Assembly: GCF_000820025.1 (NCBI RefSeq)
Contig: NZ_CDBI01000020.1
Span: 1-64,000, forward strand
Origin: Aeromonas popoffii
GTDB lineage: Bacteria > Pseudomonadota > Gammaproteobacteria > Enterobacterales > Aeromonadaceae
Reading direction: 5' to 3'
Length of the DNA stretch: 64,000 nucleotides
Shown here: positions 8,943 to 17,519 of the stretch, piece by piece
How positions within the stretch are numbered: position 1 is the first letter of the stretch
How the letters are laid out: each line of letters begins with the position of its first letter
Translations under genes and position numbers: made by a program
Notes under the pieces: generated by a model
Database searches by the model: none
What the model saw: only the letters and a program-made list of their open reading frames with translations
What the model was told of the DNA's origin: nothing

Positions 8943-9932
8943 TCAGGCGGCCTTGCGCAGGATCTGCTCAAGGTAGTGGGCGAAGTTGTGACCGTGATGC
9001 TCCAGCAGTTTCGGGAACATGGAGATGGAGGTCATGCCCGGGAAGGTGTTGATTTCATTGAGCAGGATCTCCCCTTCGTCGGTCAGGAAGAAGTCGATGC
9101 GCGACAGATGGGTCAGTTTCAGCTGACGAAACGCCTTGAGGGCATACTCGTGGATCGCATCGGCCTGCGCCTGGGTCAGGCCTTCAGCCGTGAGGCTGGT
9201 CGCCGTGTGGCTGGCGCTGCTGTACTTCTCTTCATAGGTGTAGAACTTGTCCTGCGGGACACAGATCTCGCCAGGATAGGTGGCAATGAGCTCGTCACCG
9301 AACTGGTAGACAGCCACTTCCAGCTCCCGTGGCTTGACCGCTTTTTCGATCAACACCTGCTCGGAGTAACCGAAGGCATCCTTGATGCCCTGCACAAGGT
9401 CAGCTTCGTTGCTGGCGGAGTAGCAGCCCACGGAAGAACCCTGGGAGGCGGCCTTGATAAAGACCTTGCCCCACTTGGCCAGCGCAGCTTTCGCCTCGGC
9501 AAGCGCCGCTTCATTTTGCTCGGTCAGGAACAGGTACGGGGTGTTGGGGATGCCGATGGCGGAGAGCCACAGCTTGGTGCTGATCTTGTTGAAGCAGATC
9601 TTGCTCGCCTCGGCATCGCAACCGAGATAAGGCAGGCCCGCCAGTTCGAGGAAAGATTGCAGATCGCCGGTCTCACCCGGGTAGCCGTGGATGCAGGGCA
9701 CCACGTAGTCCACCGGACGGGCCACGCTGTCAAACGAGAGCAGCTTGTCCAGCCCCAGCTTGCACTCGCGGCCGTCGGCACAGAGCCAGCGGTCAGCGAA
9801 CATCTCGACCCGGGTCACCTCGACGCCGGGCAGGAAACCGAGTTGTTGCTCGAGGAAATTGGCGCTGCGCAGAGAGACTTCGTGCTCTGAACCACCGCCG
9901 CCGCACAGCAGCAAGACATGCATGTTCTTCAT
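8943..9932 (-). CDS. ddl: D-alanine--D-alanine ligase
   Basis: Cytoplasmic ATP-grasp enzyme that joins two D-alanines for the peptidoglycan stem. At 329 residues it has the family length. Motifs in order are CGGGGSEHEVSLRSA near the N-terminus, HGYPGETGDLQSFLELAG (about 90-107), the ATP-grasp loop KAASQGSSVGC (about 150-160), the omega-loop region around EEKYSSASHTAT, and the C-terminal metal and substrate site LLNEINTFPGMTSISMFPK. ATG 9932 matches this N-terminus; an in-frame start further upstream adds 58 unrelated residues. The gene stands outside the mra/mur cluster, so it is probably a ddlA-like copy. Confidence 0.93.
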   Translation of the reverse strand: MKNMHVLLLCGGGGSEHEVSLRSANFLEQQLGFLPGVEVTRVEMFADRWLCADGRECKLGLDKLLSFDSVARPVDYVVPCIHGYPGETGDLQSFLELAGLPYLGCDAEASKICFNKISTKLWLSAIGIPNTPYLFLTEQNEAALAEAKAALAKWGKVFIKAASQGSSVGCYSASNEADLVQGIKDAFGYSEQVLIEKAVKPRELEVAVYQFGDELIATYPGEICVPQDKFYTYEEKYSSASHTATSLTAEGLTQAQADAIHEYALKAFRQLKLTHLSRIDFFLTDEGEILLNEINTFPGMTSISMFPKLLEHHGHNFAHYLEQILRKAA

Positions 9933-10124
9933 TAGATGTGATCCCTTGGGAAAAGCGGCCTCGTCATGACCATTTGATAATCCAACCGTACTGAAAAACC
10001 GGACGAAGCCAAGTGCGGGCCAGTGTAGCAAGGGAAATAAAGCCTTGTCAGCTGATGGGCCCCCCATCCCTCGGCTCTTGGCCGTAAAAATTCCCCCGTG
10101 TGTCAAAAATTGGACGAAAAGGCG

Positions 10125-10715
10125 TCAGCGGGGCGGATCCAGGCGTCCCACGCCGTTGCCATTGACCCGAAACCAGCCGGCGATGCTGTAACGCTCCCGA
10201 TTGGCGGGCAACACCTCGTGGGGAAACTCCTCCGACAGGAACAATACCAGCCGCCCACCCTTGGGAGAGACATCCATCAGCAACTGCTCGTCGTTGTCGT
10301 AGACCCTGAGGACACCACCCGCCTCCGGTTGCCAGTCGTTGTTGAGATAGAAGACCGACGTAAGGCGGCGGTTGGAGCGACCGGCGAAGGCATCGCGGTG
10401 GGTGGCATAGAAATCCCCGCTGCGATAGCGGGCGAAGTGGGCTTCGTAATCGAACAGCCCCAGCATCAGCTGGCGGTTGGCGGCGAGGCGCAGGGATTCC
10501 ATGCGCGCAAGATAGGCCGCCACCGGCGCACCAAGGTCGGGATCCAGCCAGTGGATCTGATCACGGCGAATGTCGGGGTTACCCTGATGCAGCGCGGCGC
10601 GGCCAATCCCGGCCGGTTGCCACTCGCACGGCAAACAGGCTTTGAGGGCATCCACGTCAGCGGCGGTTAAAAAATCATCCACTATCACCCATCCCCGGGT
10701 GTAAATGGCATCCAT
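10125..10715 (-). CDS. 2OG-Fe(II) oxygenase family protein
   Basis: A small prolyl-4-hydroxylase-like dioxygenase of about 196 residues. The iron-binding facial triad is visible as THRDAF (His-X-Asp) and, about 75 residues later, FPHEVLPANRERYSIAGWF, where His is the third ligand and Arg in RYSIAGWF would bind 2-oxoglutarate. The intervening LTSVFYLNNDW is also typical. Substrates of such bacterial SM-20-like proteins are mostly unknown. The start is uncertain: ATG 10715 begins at MDAIYTRGW, but an in-frame TTG at 10793 is possible and neither has a clear ribosome site. It is a single-gene unit. Confidence 0.8.
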   Translation of the reverse strand: MDAIYTRGWVIVDDFLTAADVDALKACLPCEWQPAGIGRAALHQGNPDIRRDQIHWLDPDLGAPVAAYLARMESLRLAANRQLMLGLFDYEAHFARYRSGDFYATHRDAFAGRSNRRLTSVFYLNNDWQPEAGGVLRVYDNDEQLLMDVSPKGGRLVLFLSEEFPHEVLPANRERYSIAGWFRVNGNGVGRLDPPR

Positions 10716-11025
10716 GACGGCTTGATCGTCCAAGGGTGACTCACAATAAGTGGAGAGAGGGCGCTTTTTAGCGACTTCCCGGTCAAGACACAAACCAGAT
10801 TGCTTCTCCTGAGAAGTCCCACCATCAATACGCTATCCCACCACAGAAGGCGCTCTTTATCGTACCGGCCTGGTAGCCCTGTGATCCGGATCCACAAAAA
10901 GATGAAGACATGCCGCGCGAGAGCCATGGCGCAAACGGGGCACATGCCCCTTGCCCCCGCCGCCCTGGCCAGTTAACGTGCATGACAACCGCCCTGAATG
11001 GGCCCTATTCCCCCAGGAGTGCACC

Positions 11026-11502
11026 ATGTCTTTGCCCGACTTCACCCTGCAACACCTCGACGGCTCCGAGCTCTCACTTACCGCCCTGCAAGGCCAGGTC
11101 ATCCTGGTGGTCAACGTGGCCAGCCGCTGCGGGTTTACCCCCCAATACACAGGGTTGGAGGCGCTCTACCAGCAGCTGGGACCCAAAGGGCTGGTGATCT
11201 TGGGCTTCCCCTGCGATCAGTTCGGCCATCAGGAACCGGGGGATGCGGACGACATCGCCCGCTTCTGCTCGCTGGATTACCCGGTGAGCTTCCCCATCAT
11301 GGCCAAGTGCGAGGTCAACGGCGAGCACGCCCACCCCTTTTACCGCTGGCTGAAACAGCAAAAACCCGGGCTACTGGGGCTGGAAAACGTCAAATGGAAC
11401 TTCACCAAGTTCCTCATCAACCGCGAGGGCAAGGTGGTCGCGCGCTTCGCCCCCCAGACCAAACCAGAGAGCCTGCTGGACGAGATAAGCGAACTGCTCT
11501 GA
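11026..11502 (+). CDS. btuE: Glutathione peroxidase (BtuE type)
   Basis: A 158-residue thioredoxin-fold peroxidase that reduces hydrogen peroxide and lipid hydroperoxides. The peroxidatic residue is Cys35 in NVASRCGFTPQY, where animal enzymes carry selenocysteine. The second motif FPCDQFGHQEPG and the catalytic Trp-Asn in VKWNFTKFLI are present. Bacterial members often take electrons from thioredoxin rather than glutathione. ATG 11026 follows CCCAGGAGTG at good spacing. It stands alone between the oxygenase gene and rhlE. Confidence 0.92.
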   Translation: MSLPDFTLQHLDGSELSLTALQGQVILVVNVASRCGFTPQYTGLEALYQQLGPKGLVILGFPCDQFGHQEPGDADDIARFCSLDYPVSFPIMAKCEVNGEHAHPFYRWLKQQKPGLLGLENVKWNFTKFLINREGKVVARFAPQTKPESLLDEISELL

Positions 11503-11718
11503 GACTCGTCACGGAACCAGACTCACACTGCGGCCCGGGCAAGTAATACGGCTACTGCGTGCAGGCCGCATATCTGCTATATTGCGCCCCCATTATCTTT
11601 TCTATGTTGTGGCTGGCTGCCAAGGTGGCCGCTGCATCTTATGTTGTGGCAGACCAGGCGTTAGCGCATGTCTGTCACGCGTTGAGCCCAAGGCTCACCT
11701 CAGGAGTCTCTCTCGAAC

Positions 11719-13122
11719 ATGTCATTTAACGAACTGGGTCTGTCACCGCACATTCTGCGGGCCGTCAAGGAATTGGGTTACGAACAGCCAACCCCCATCC
11801 AGCAGCAAGCCATTCCGGCTGTGCTGGCAGGTCAGGATGTGCTGGGCGGCGCCCAGACAGGCACAGGCAAAACGGCCGGTTTCACCCTGCCCATGTTGCA
11901 CCGTCTGCTGGCCAACCATGGCCGCGGTGGCCGTCGTCAGGTACGTGCCCTGGTGCTGACCCCGACCCGTGAACTGGCCGCCCAGGTGGGCGAAAGCATC
12001 ATCAAGTACGCCCATCACCTGCCGTTTCGCACCCTGATCGCCTACGGTGGCGTCAGCATCAAGCCCAACCTGGAGGCCATCAAGCTTGGCGTCGACATCC
12101 TGGTCGCGACCCCGGGTCGCCTGCTGGATCTGCTGACCCAGCGCGCCCTCACCCTGACCGAGCTGGAAGTGCTGGTGCTCGATGAGGCGGATCGCATGCT
12201 CGACATGGGCTTCATCACCGACATTCGCCGCATCATGAAGGCGCTGCCGGAAGAGCGGCAGACGCTGCTGTTCTCCGCCACCTTCTCAAACGAGATCAAG
12301 GAGCTGGCCGACGATCTGCTAAAGAGCCCAACCCTGATCGAGGTGAGCCCGAGCAACACCACAGCCGAGCAGGTCAACCAGCGCATCATCAAGGTCGACC
12401 GCGAGCGCAAGCGCGAGCTGCTCTCCCACATGATCGGCCGCAATAACTGGCAACGGGTACTGGTGTTCGTGCGCACCAAACAGATCGCCGACCGCCTCGC
12501 CCACCAGATGGAAAAAGACGGCCTCAATACCGTCGCCATCCACGGTGACAAGAGCCAGGGTGCCCGCAACCGGGCGCTGGCAGATTTTCGGGAAGGCAAG
12601 GTGCGGGTGCTGGTCGCCACCGACATCGCCGCCCGCGGTCTCGATATCGATCAGCTGCCCCATGTGATCAACTTCGAGCTGCCTCAGGTGGCCGAGGATT
12701 ATATCCACCGCATCGGTCGTACCGGCCGTGCCGGTCGGGGCGGCGAAGCCATCTCCCTGGTCAGCCAGGATGAACAGGATCAGCTCAAGGCCATCGAGTC
12801 CCTGATCGGCCTCACCATACCGAGCGAGATCCAGGCAGGTTATGAGCCGAGCGGCAAACCGACTCGCCAGACCCTGCCAGGCAGCAAGCCGGTACAAAAC
12901 CCGCCGCGGGATCGCGGTCATGCCAACGCCAAGCACAATGCCAAGGCGTCCACCAAGGGCAAAGGCAAGCCGGGAGCCGGCAAACCCAAAGCCGATGGCA
13001 GCAAGCAACCGGCACCGGCGCGCCAGAAGGATCGCGGTGGCGTAGACGCAGGGCACACCCCGATGCGCCGCCTTCCCCGGGCCCAGCGCGACAGCTATCA
13101 GGACAACTCCAACGAGGAGTAA
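11719..13122 (+). CDS. rhlE: DEAD-box ATP-dependent RNA helicase
   Basis: A 467-residue helicase with the full motif set: Q-motif [10 protein letters not shown], motif [15 protein letters not shown], motif [10 protein letters not shown], motif [17 protein letters not shown] and motif [13 protein letters not shown]. The C-terminal ~90 residues are basic and rich in Lys, Gly, Pro and Ala, as in RhlE, where the tail binds RNA. It probably remodels ribosome-assembly or mRNA structures. AGGAG lies 13 bases before ATG 11719. A strong terminator follows. It marks the left edge of normal-GC sequence before an AT-rich patch. Confidence 0.93.
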   Translation: MSFNELGLSPHILRAVKELGYEQPTPIQQQAIPAVLAGQDVLGGAQTGTGKTAGFTLPMLHRLLANHGRGGRRQVRALVLTPTRELAAQVGESIIKYAHHLPFRTLIAYGGVSIKPNLEAIKLGVDILVATPGRLLDLLTQRALTLTELEVLVLDEADRMLDMGFITDIRRIMKALPEERQTLLFSATFSNEIKELADDLLKSPTLIEVSPSNTTAEQVNQRIIKVDRERKRELLSHMIGRNNWQRVLVFVRTKQIADRLAHQMEKDGLNTVAIHGDKSQGARNRALADFREGKVRVLVATDIAARGLDIDQLPHVINFELPQVAEDYIHRIGRTGRAGRGGEAISLVSQDEQDQLKAIESLIGLTIPSEIQAGYEPSGKPTRQTLPGSKPVQNPPRDRGHANAKHNAKASTKGKGKPGAGKPKADGSKQPAPARQKDRGGVDAGHTPMRRLPRAQRDSYQDNSNEE

Positions 13123-13153
13123 TGCCAGCCGTGAGCGGTCCGCACTGAAAAAC

Positions 13154-13181
13154 AAAAAAACCGCCTTTCGGCGGTTTTTTT
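13154..13181. terminator. Rho-independent terminator of rhlE
   Basis: AAAAAAACCGCC TTTC GGCGGTTTTTTT: a short GC stem, a tetraloop and runs of A and T on either side. Confidence 0.9.
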
Positions 13182-13433
13182 GTTGGCGGGATAGTGCATG
13201 CGGAAAGACCCTTTCGAAGCGCTCTAACATCCCCTCTTTGACTCGATGACTGTCCAACAAACAACTGAGTGAGACGATAACTGATATAGCAAACATCTGT
13301 TTCTATAGAACTTTATTATATTTTTCATCTAAAAAAGCTATGGTACTGCTTGTATACAAACCAATATTTATGTTGACAACATGAATAAATCGTATACTGT
13401 GCTTTTTCAAATGAAAAATGAAAATTTTGGCTA

Positions 13434-13796
13434 ATGGTTGATCGACAGCGGATTGCGAAATGGTTTTTATATCTAACTTGCTTAGTTGTGCTAACTTGCA
13501 TGACACAGCGGGTCGCAGTGTATCATCAGTCAGAAATTGCTATAGAGTTGCCTAATGCAAGCGTAAATCAATCTTCGATTAGCAGTGATGAAGATCCGAT
13601 TTCCTCTGTTCCATGTAAGCCAAAATTGCTGACGACCTCCTCCCTGGTGATGTTTGAGACAGTATTACTTTCCATGGGAATGCTGTTCCTGATTCAGTCC
13701 CTGTTCATTGTTCCTTGCCGACGTCTCCCCCCTTCAAGAGTTATATCTCCAACTACCCTCCGACTACATCTTCAACTATGCGTGTTCCGAGAATAA
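13434..13796 (+). CDS. Small predicted membrane protein, unknown
   Basis: This 120-residue product has an N-terminal hydrophobic segment after a basic start (RQRIAKWFLYLTCLVVLTCM), a Ser/Asp-rich polar stretch, a second hydrophobic helix near residues 70-90, and a short basic tail ending HLQLCVFRE. The layout suggests a two-helix inner-membrane protein or one with an uncleaved signal. The tail is reminiscent of small gamma-proteobacterial membrane proteins of unknown role, possibly DUF2607, but I cannot confirm that. The gene is AT-rich compared with rhlE, has its own terminator-like sequence, and probably arrived with the surrounding island. Confidence 0.55.
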   Translation: MVDRQRIAKWFLYLTCLVVLTCMTQRVAVYHQSEIAIELPNASVNQSSISSDEDPISSVPCKPKLLTTSSLVMFETVLLSMGMLFLIQSLFIVPCRRLPPSRVISPTTLRLHLQLCVFRE

Positions 13797-13802
13797 GTTA
13801 AT

Positions 13803-13833
13803 CGTCTCGCTATACAAGACGCTTTGTTTTTTT
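13803..13833 (+). terminator. Weak terminator-like hairpin
   Basis: CGTCT (13803-13807) pairs with AGACG (13817-13821), and a run of seven T follows after CTTTG. It sits 7 bases past the stop of the small membrane protein gene. Confidence 0.45.
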
Positions 13834-14335
13834 AAAAAAGCATTGACTTTACTTGAAACCATATCAATCACCTATACATAAGGTGTAAAAATATCGGTTC
13901 GAGTGAGGCGCATATTTTATATTTTAAATATATGCCAATGACTTTAAAAAATAATAAATGTGCTTGCATTACATCTCACATTAAAGATAGCCTCGTATAG
14001 CTTGGTAAACATAAAGCTCACCAAGTGTTGTGTTAAATATATACTCAACTTCATTCAAGATGCAGGTGGGCGATAATATAAATAAACACCTTAAGCATAG
14101 CGTTCGATGTGACTGAGTAGATAAGGCTCCGCCAACTATCTGGCACCTTGAATAACGACAGACATCATCTAACCAATGAACTTAAGATGGATTTACACTC
14201 TCAACCTTTGTTGGGCTAAATGAGATGCCTTCGTGAATTAAGACAATAAGTTCAACGTTCTGTCATGATGGTAAGGTGGGCGTTAGCTGCTGATAAGCCA
14301 CCCCTCTTTCTGCGAAAAAATATGGGAGGGTCGTC
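13834..14335. other. AT-rich intergenic region without a recognisable gene
   Basis: About 500 bases of low-GC sequence lie between the small membrane protein gene and the IS30 relic. No frame of useful length or recognisable protein similarity is visible on either strand, and base composition is clearly unlike the flanking chromosome. The left end of the IS30 element may lie near 14270-14330, but I could not define an inverted repeat. Confidence 0.6.
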
Positions 14336-14914
14336 ATGAACTACCGGCAGCAAACAGAGGGGAAACGATACCAGATTACTCTACTGTATGAAGATAATGT
14401 TACCCCGACAGAGTTAAGAAAACACCTTGGTGTTTACAAGTCTACTGTATCGCGCAATTGAGCGCCTGAGGGCTATGAGCCCAATCCTTGGTGACTGGGA
14501 GGCTGACCGCCATCGTGCCACTCGCAGAGTATAAGAGCCATATTTATCTGACGAAAAAGTTTTTATAAAGCAGATAACGAGGTCAGTAATGCCATTATCT
14601 CGCTACTGAATGATAACTCAGACGTCTGCCATAGCATCACGTTAGATAATAGTGGTAATAGCCAAAGCATTGGACGCTGAGATGTACTCCGCTCATTCCT
14701 GCGCCTCCTATGAGCGAGGGCGGAATGAGAACACAAACAGGCTTCTTCACCAGCTTATCCCGAAGGGGGCTGACCTGAGACCCTGTCAGAAGAAGATTTA
14801 CAACGCTATCAGGGGATGCTGAGCAGCCAGCCACGCAAGTGGTTTGGGTTCAGACAACCTTCGGTGGTGTTTGCAGAGCTAAGAAAGGCGGCTTGGCGTT
14901 GCACTTAGGACTTA
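14336..14914 (+). mobile_element. Degenerate IS30-family transposase relic
   Basis: The frame starting at ATG 14336 reads MNYRQQTEGKRYQITLLYED and ends in a stop after STVSRN, matching the N-terminal HTH of IS30-family transposases. After a deletion, other frames carry LGDWEAD, then SNAIISLLNDNSDVCHSITL, NENTNRLLHQLIPKGADLR, and near 14850 RKWFGFRQPSVVFAELRK: the DDE-domain blocks in the right order but split by frameshifts and stops. The DNA is short for a full element (about 1 kb), so roughly half is missing. It cannot encode an active enzyme. Confidence 0.85.
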
Positions 14915-14946
14915 AATCCGCCGTTACCTCAAAAAAGGTTAATTTT

Positions 14947-15936
14947 ATGTTTTTAAAAAAACTTACAAGCTTGAGATTTACTCTGCTTACTATTATTACA
15001 ACTGTCATGTTACTTAATGCGCCTTCTGTCTTTGCAGAAAGCAAACCTTCTATAAAAGTCACGTTGCTTGGTACAGGAAATCCAGAACCATCTATTCAAC
15101 GCTTTGGCCCTAGTGTACTAGTAGAGGCAGGGTCGGAAAAAATGGTTTTCGATGCTGGGGCTGGTACGGCAAAACGGTTATGGCAGCTAGGTATTCCTCT
15201 CGGTAACGCCGGTCCCTTTTTCCTGACACATCTTCATTCCGACCATACAGTTGATATCCCTGATATTTGGTTGAATGGTTATGTTGCAACTCCCTACGGC
15301 GGTCGTAAAACTCCGTTGGAAATTTATGGGCCTGAAGGGACTAAAAATATGATGATGTACTTAAGGAAAGCGTTTGATTGGGATATCCATGGTAGGGAAC
15401 GTGGCCCAGGAAAGCCTGTTGTTGCTTTTGCCGCAACAGAAATTAAAGAAGGTGTTGTTTTTAATAGAAATGGAGTAGTGGTGACTGCATTTCTTGTCGA
15501 CCATGGACATCCTGATCTTACCCCTGCATTCGGTTATCGAGTAGACTATGCTGGGAAATCTGTTGTTATCTCTGGCGATACTCGCTTTAACAAAAACCTG
15601 ATAAAATTCGCAAAGGATACGGATGTTATTATTCATGAAGTAATCGCAGCAAATCCAAAATTATTAGCCCAATCAGAAGCGGTTAGAGGTATCGTGGGAT
15701 TGCATACCCCCCCTGATGATGCCGGAAGAGTATTTAATGCTGTCAAGCCAAAGCTTGCTGTTTATACTCATATTGTTCTGTTAGGTAATAGTTCTTTTCC
15801 GGCACCTAGCGTCGATGAACTGGTCCCTCTTACCAGAGAGACATATATGGGGCCGGTAGTAGTTGGCGAGGACTTAATGAGAATTAACATTGGTGATGCA
15901 GTTAGCATTGAAAAACTGACACTTCCAGCCCATTAA
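14947..15936 (+). CDS. Secreted metallo-beta-lactamase-fold hydrolase
   Basis: A 329-residue protein with a signal peptide (basic start, hydrophobic core to residue 24, likely cut after VFA at residue 30) and an MBL domain. The metal motif THLHSDH gives His95, His97, Asp99 and His100; further ligands are likely His186 or His188 in VDHGHPD, Asp211 in ISGDTRF and His275 in YTHIVLLG. The early LGTGNPEP resembles RNase Z/arylsulfatase-like members, but export argues against tRNA processing. The substrate is unknown; no beta-lactamase role is implied. AAAGG precedes ATG 14947; the frame is open further upstream into the IS30 relic. Its low GC and transposase relics on both sides indicate acquisition by transfer. 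Confidence 0.85.
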   Translation: MFLKKLTSLRFTLLTIITTVMLLNAPSVFAESKPSIKVTLLGTGNPEPSIQRFGPSVLVEAGSEKMVFDAGAGTAKRLWQLGIPLGNAGPFFLTHLHSDHTVDIPDIWLNGYVATPYGGRKTPLEIYGPEGTKNMMMYLRKAFDWDIHGRERGPGKPVVAFAATEIKEGVVFNRNGVVVTAFLVDHGHPDLTPAFGYRVDYAGKSVVISGDTRFNKNLIKFAKDTDVIIHEVIAANPKLLAQSEAVRGIVGLHTPPDDAGRVFNAVKPKLAVYTHIVLLGNSSFPAPSVDELVPLTRETYMGPVVVGEDLMRINIGDAVSIEKLTLPAH

Positions 15937-15972
15937 CATGATTCTTTTTCATTAAAATGTCGTCGGGTAACA

Positions 15973-16164
15973 GGGTTTTGTCGCATTAATTCGTTGTCAG
16001 GTAACATACTGTCGTGATGCTACTCACAGATGTCTCTGATCCGCAAAGCGTTCAAACCTCGGTATTATCCCGTAGATATGATGGCTCAGTGTATATGCGG
16101 ATACCTCGCCTATTCACTGAGCCAGCGAAACGTCGAAGAGATGACAGGCCAACCGCATCAATGA
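15973..16164 (+). mobile_element. IS6-family transposase, N-terminal relic
   Basis: From ATG 16030 the frame reads MSLIRKAFKPRYYPVDMMAQ, then CGYLAYSLSQRNVEEM, and stops at 16162-16164. This matches the N-terminus of IS6/IS26-type transposases, including the YLxYSLSxRNxEEM block. The catalytic DDE part is gone. The sequence GGGTTTTGTCGCATTAAT starting near 15973 sits where a left terminal repeat would be expected. Sequence to about 16250 may be further debris. Confidence 0.7.
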
Positions 16165-16311
16165 TTAACATTCATTTTGCTGTCCAAATCCTTCGCTCAG
16201 TATCTGGGGCAAGAGCATGAGTGGGTTATTGTTAATCAACCCACGAATTCAGATAATAAGAGCCGCGAATAAAACCGAATTGATTCTAATGATGCCAATC
16301 CCCACATAGGC

Positions 16312-16819
16312 GGGATGACTGCTGGCGTCGCCTGCCTGATTGGCAGGCTCAAGGTATCTGGCAACGACGTCACGTAGCTATGCTGACCCAGCGACACCAA
16401 GATGGCGCATAGTGTTGGAACGTCAGGGCATCGCACTCGCAGTGCTTGTCTCAAGTGCCCATCGCCATGACTCAATGATGTTCGAGCCACTGCTAGATGT
16501 TCTCCCCGTGTTAGCAGGCAAGAGAGGACGGCCAAGGCGCCGCCCAGACAAGTTGCACGCAGACAAGGGATATGACTTTCGCCGTGACTGTGATTATCTG
16601 AGGCAACGGGGAGTCAATGCTCGCATTGCTCGGCGGGGCATCGTCGATAGCAATGAGCGATTGGATCGTCATCGCTGGGCCGTAGAGCGAACTCATGGGT
16701 GGTTAGCCGGCTTTGGCGAGCTGCGTATTGGTTTCGAACGACGGCTGGATATCCCTTTTGCATTGCTAATGCTGGCGTGTGCAGTGATCTGTTTGCGCTT
16801 TGTGGAGAGGTTTTGTTAG
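16312..16819 (+). mobile_element. IS5-family transposase relic (internally deleted)
   Basis: Near 16313 one frame reads DDCWRRLPDWQAQGIWQRRH, an IS5-family N-terminal block. After a deletion another frame (from about 16400) continues RWRIVLERQGIALAVLV and carries GKRGRPRRRPDKLHADKGYD, IARRGIVDSNERLDRHRW, AVERTHGWLAGF and a stop at 16817-16819. These are the DDE-domain blocks of the IS427-like branch of IS5. The first catalytic block is missing, so the element is dead. Its stop overlaps, on the opposite strand, the original stop of the acetyltransferase gene. Confidence 0.82.
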
Positions 16820-17256
16820 CAGGATGCCAGCACCATATGCAACAGCGGATAGGGTTTGCCCTGACCATCCAGTGGCGAGCGTCACGTCATGACGAAGCCC
16901 ATACGTTGGTAGAAGCCGAGTGCCTGCCCATTCTGTTCGTTGACGTCCACCCGGGTCGCCCCTTGGCAGCTGATGGCATGGGCCAGCAGCTGGCGCCCGA
17001 TACCACAGCCTCTTGCCTCGGGTGCGATAAACAGCATCTCGATATTGCCATCGAGCACACCGCAAAAGCCGACGATACCAGCGGCCTCATCCCAGGCACA
17101 GACCAGATCGACGGCGGCGAAATAGTGCTCCAGGAGCAGCGGCTTGAGGGCATCAATCTCAGCCTCTGGCAGAAAATGGTGAGTGGCACGCACCGAGGCT
17201 TCCCAGAGGGCGATCAGGGTCAGGTGATCCCGCGTATTTGCTTGTTCAATCTGCAT
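16816..17256 (-). pseudogene. GNAT N-acetyltransferase with internal TGA (YjaB-like)
   Basis: The product starts MQIEQANTRDHLTLIALWEA at ATG 17256 and contains the acetyl-CoA loop EARGCGIGRQLL and VDVNEQNGQALGFYQRMGFV, closely following E. coli YjaB. An in-frame TGA at 16882-16884 stops it after 124 residues. Beyond the stop the same frame continues RSPLDGQGKPYPLLHMVLAS to a TAA at 16816-16818, which is exactly how YjaB-type proteins end. The TGA replaces the expected Gly (GGA) of a GRSxxDxxGKPYPL motif. The truncated form would lose the last strand of the fold, so it may be inactive unless the codon is read through. Confidence 0.8.
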
Positions 17257-17288
17257 GATATGACTCTTGTTATGTGGGGTGGACAACC

Positions 17289-17420
17289 TTACCAAGAAGT
17301 CTCGACTGTATCACCACCATCTGCTTGCTGGATGACAAATCCCTGCTCGATAACGACCAGGAAAACCAGCTGTTCATACCGTCGGTGGACCGCCTCCCGC
17401 CCTTCCCCCGACAGCCGCAT
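17289..17420 (-). CDS. Possible small protein (43 aa), unknown
   Basis: A short frame on the same strand as the acetyltransferase, 32 bases upstream of it, from ATG 17420 (or GTG 17423) to TAA 17289. The product begins MRLSGEGREAVHRRYEQLVF and continues with a hydrophobic LVVIEQGF stretch and an acidic tail. Third codon positions in the first 30 codons are mostly G or C, as in real genes here. AGGA lies about 10 bases before the GTG. No family is recognised; it could also be the tail of a lost gene. Confidence 0.35.
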   Translation of the reverse strand: MRLSGEGREAVHRRYEQLVFLVVIEQGFVIQQADGGDTVETSW

Positions 17421-17519
17421 CACCTGATAGCAATCCTGTTGTCAGACGATAGCCACCGTGGGGAGCGGGATGGCAGGAGGGCGAGTCTTCCCCCGCAGAC
17501 ACGGGGGAAGGGGGTGGCA

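Noticed and set aside
14839-14946. N-terminal extension of the MBL hydrolase from 14839.
   Set aside because: It would consist of out-of-frame transposase relic sequence and would bury the signal peptide; ATG 14947 has its own ribosome site.
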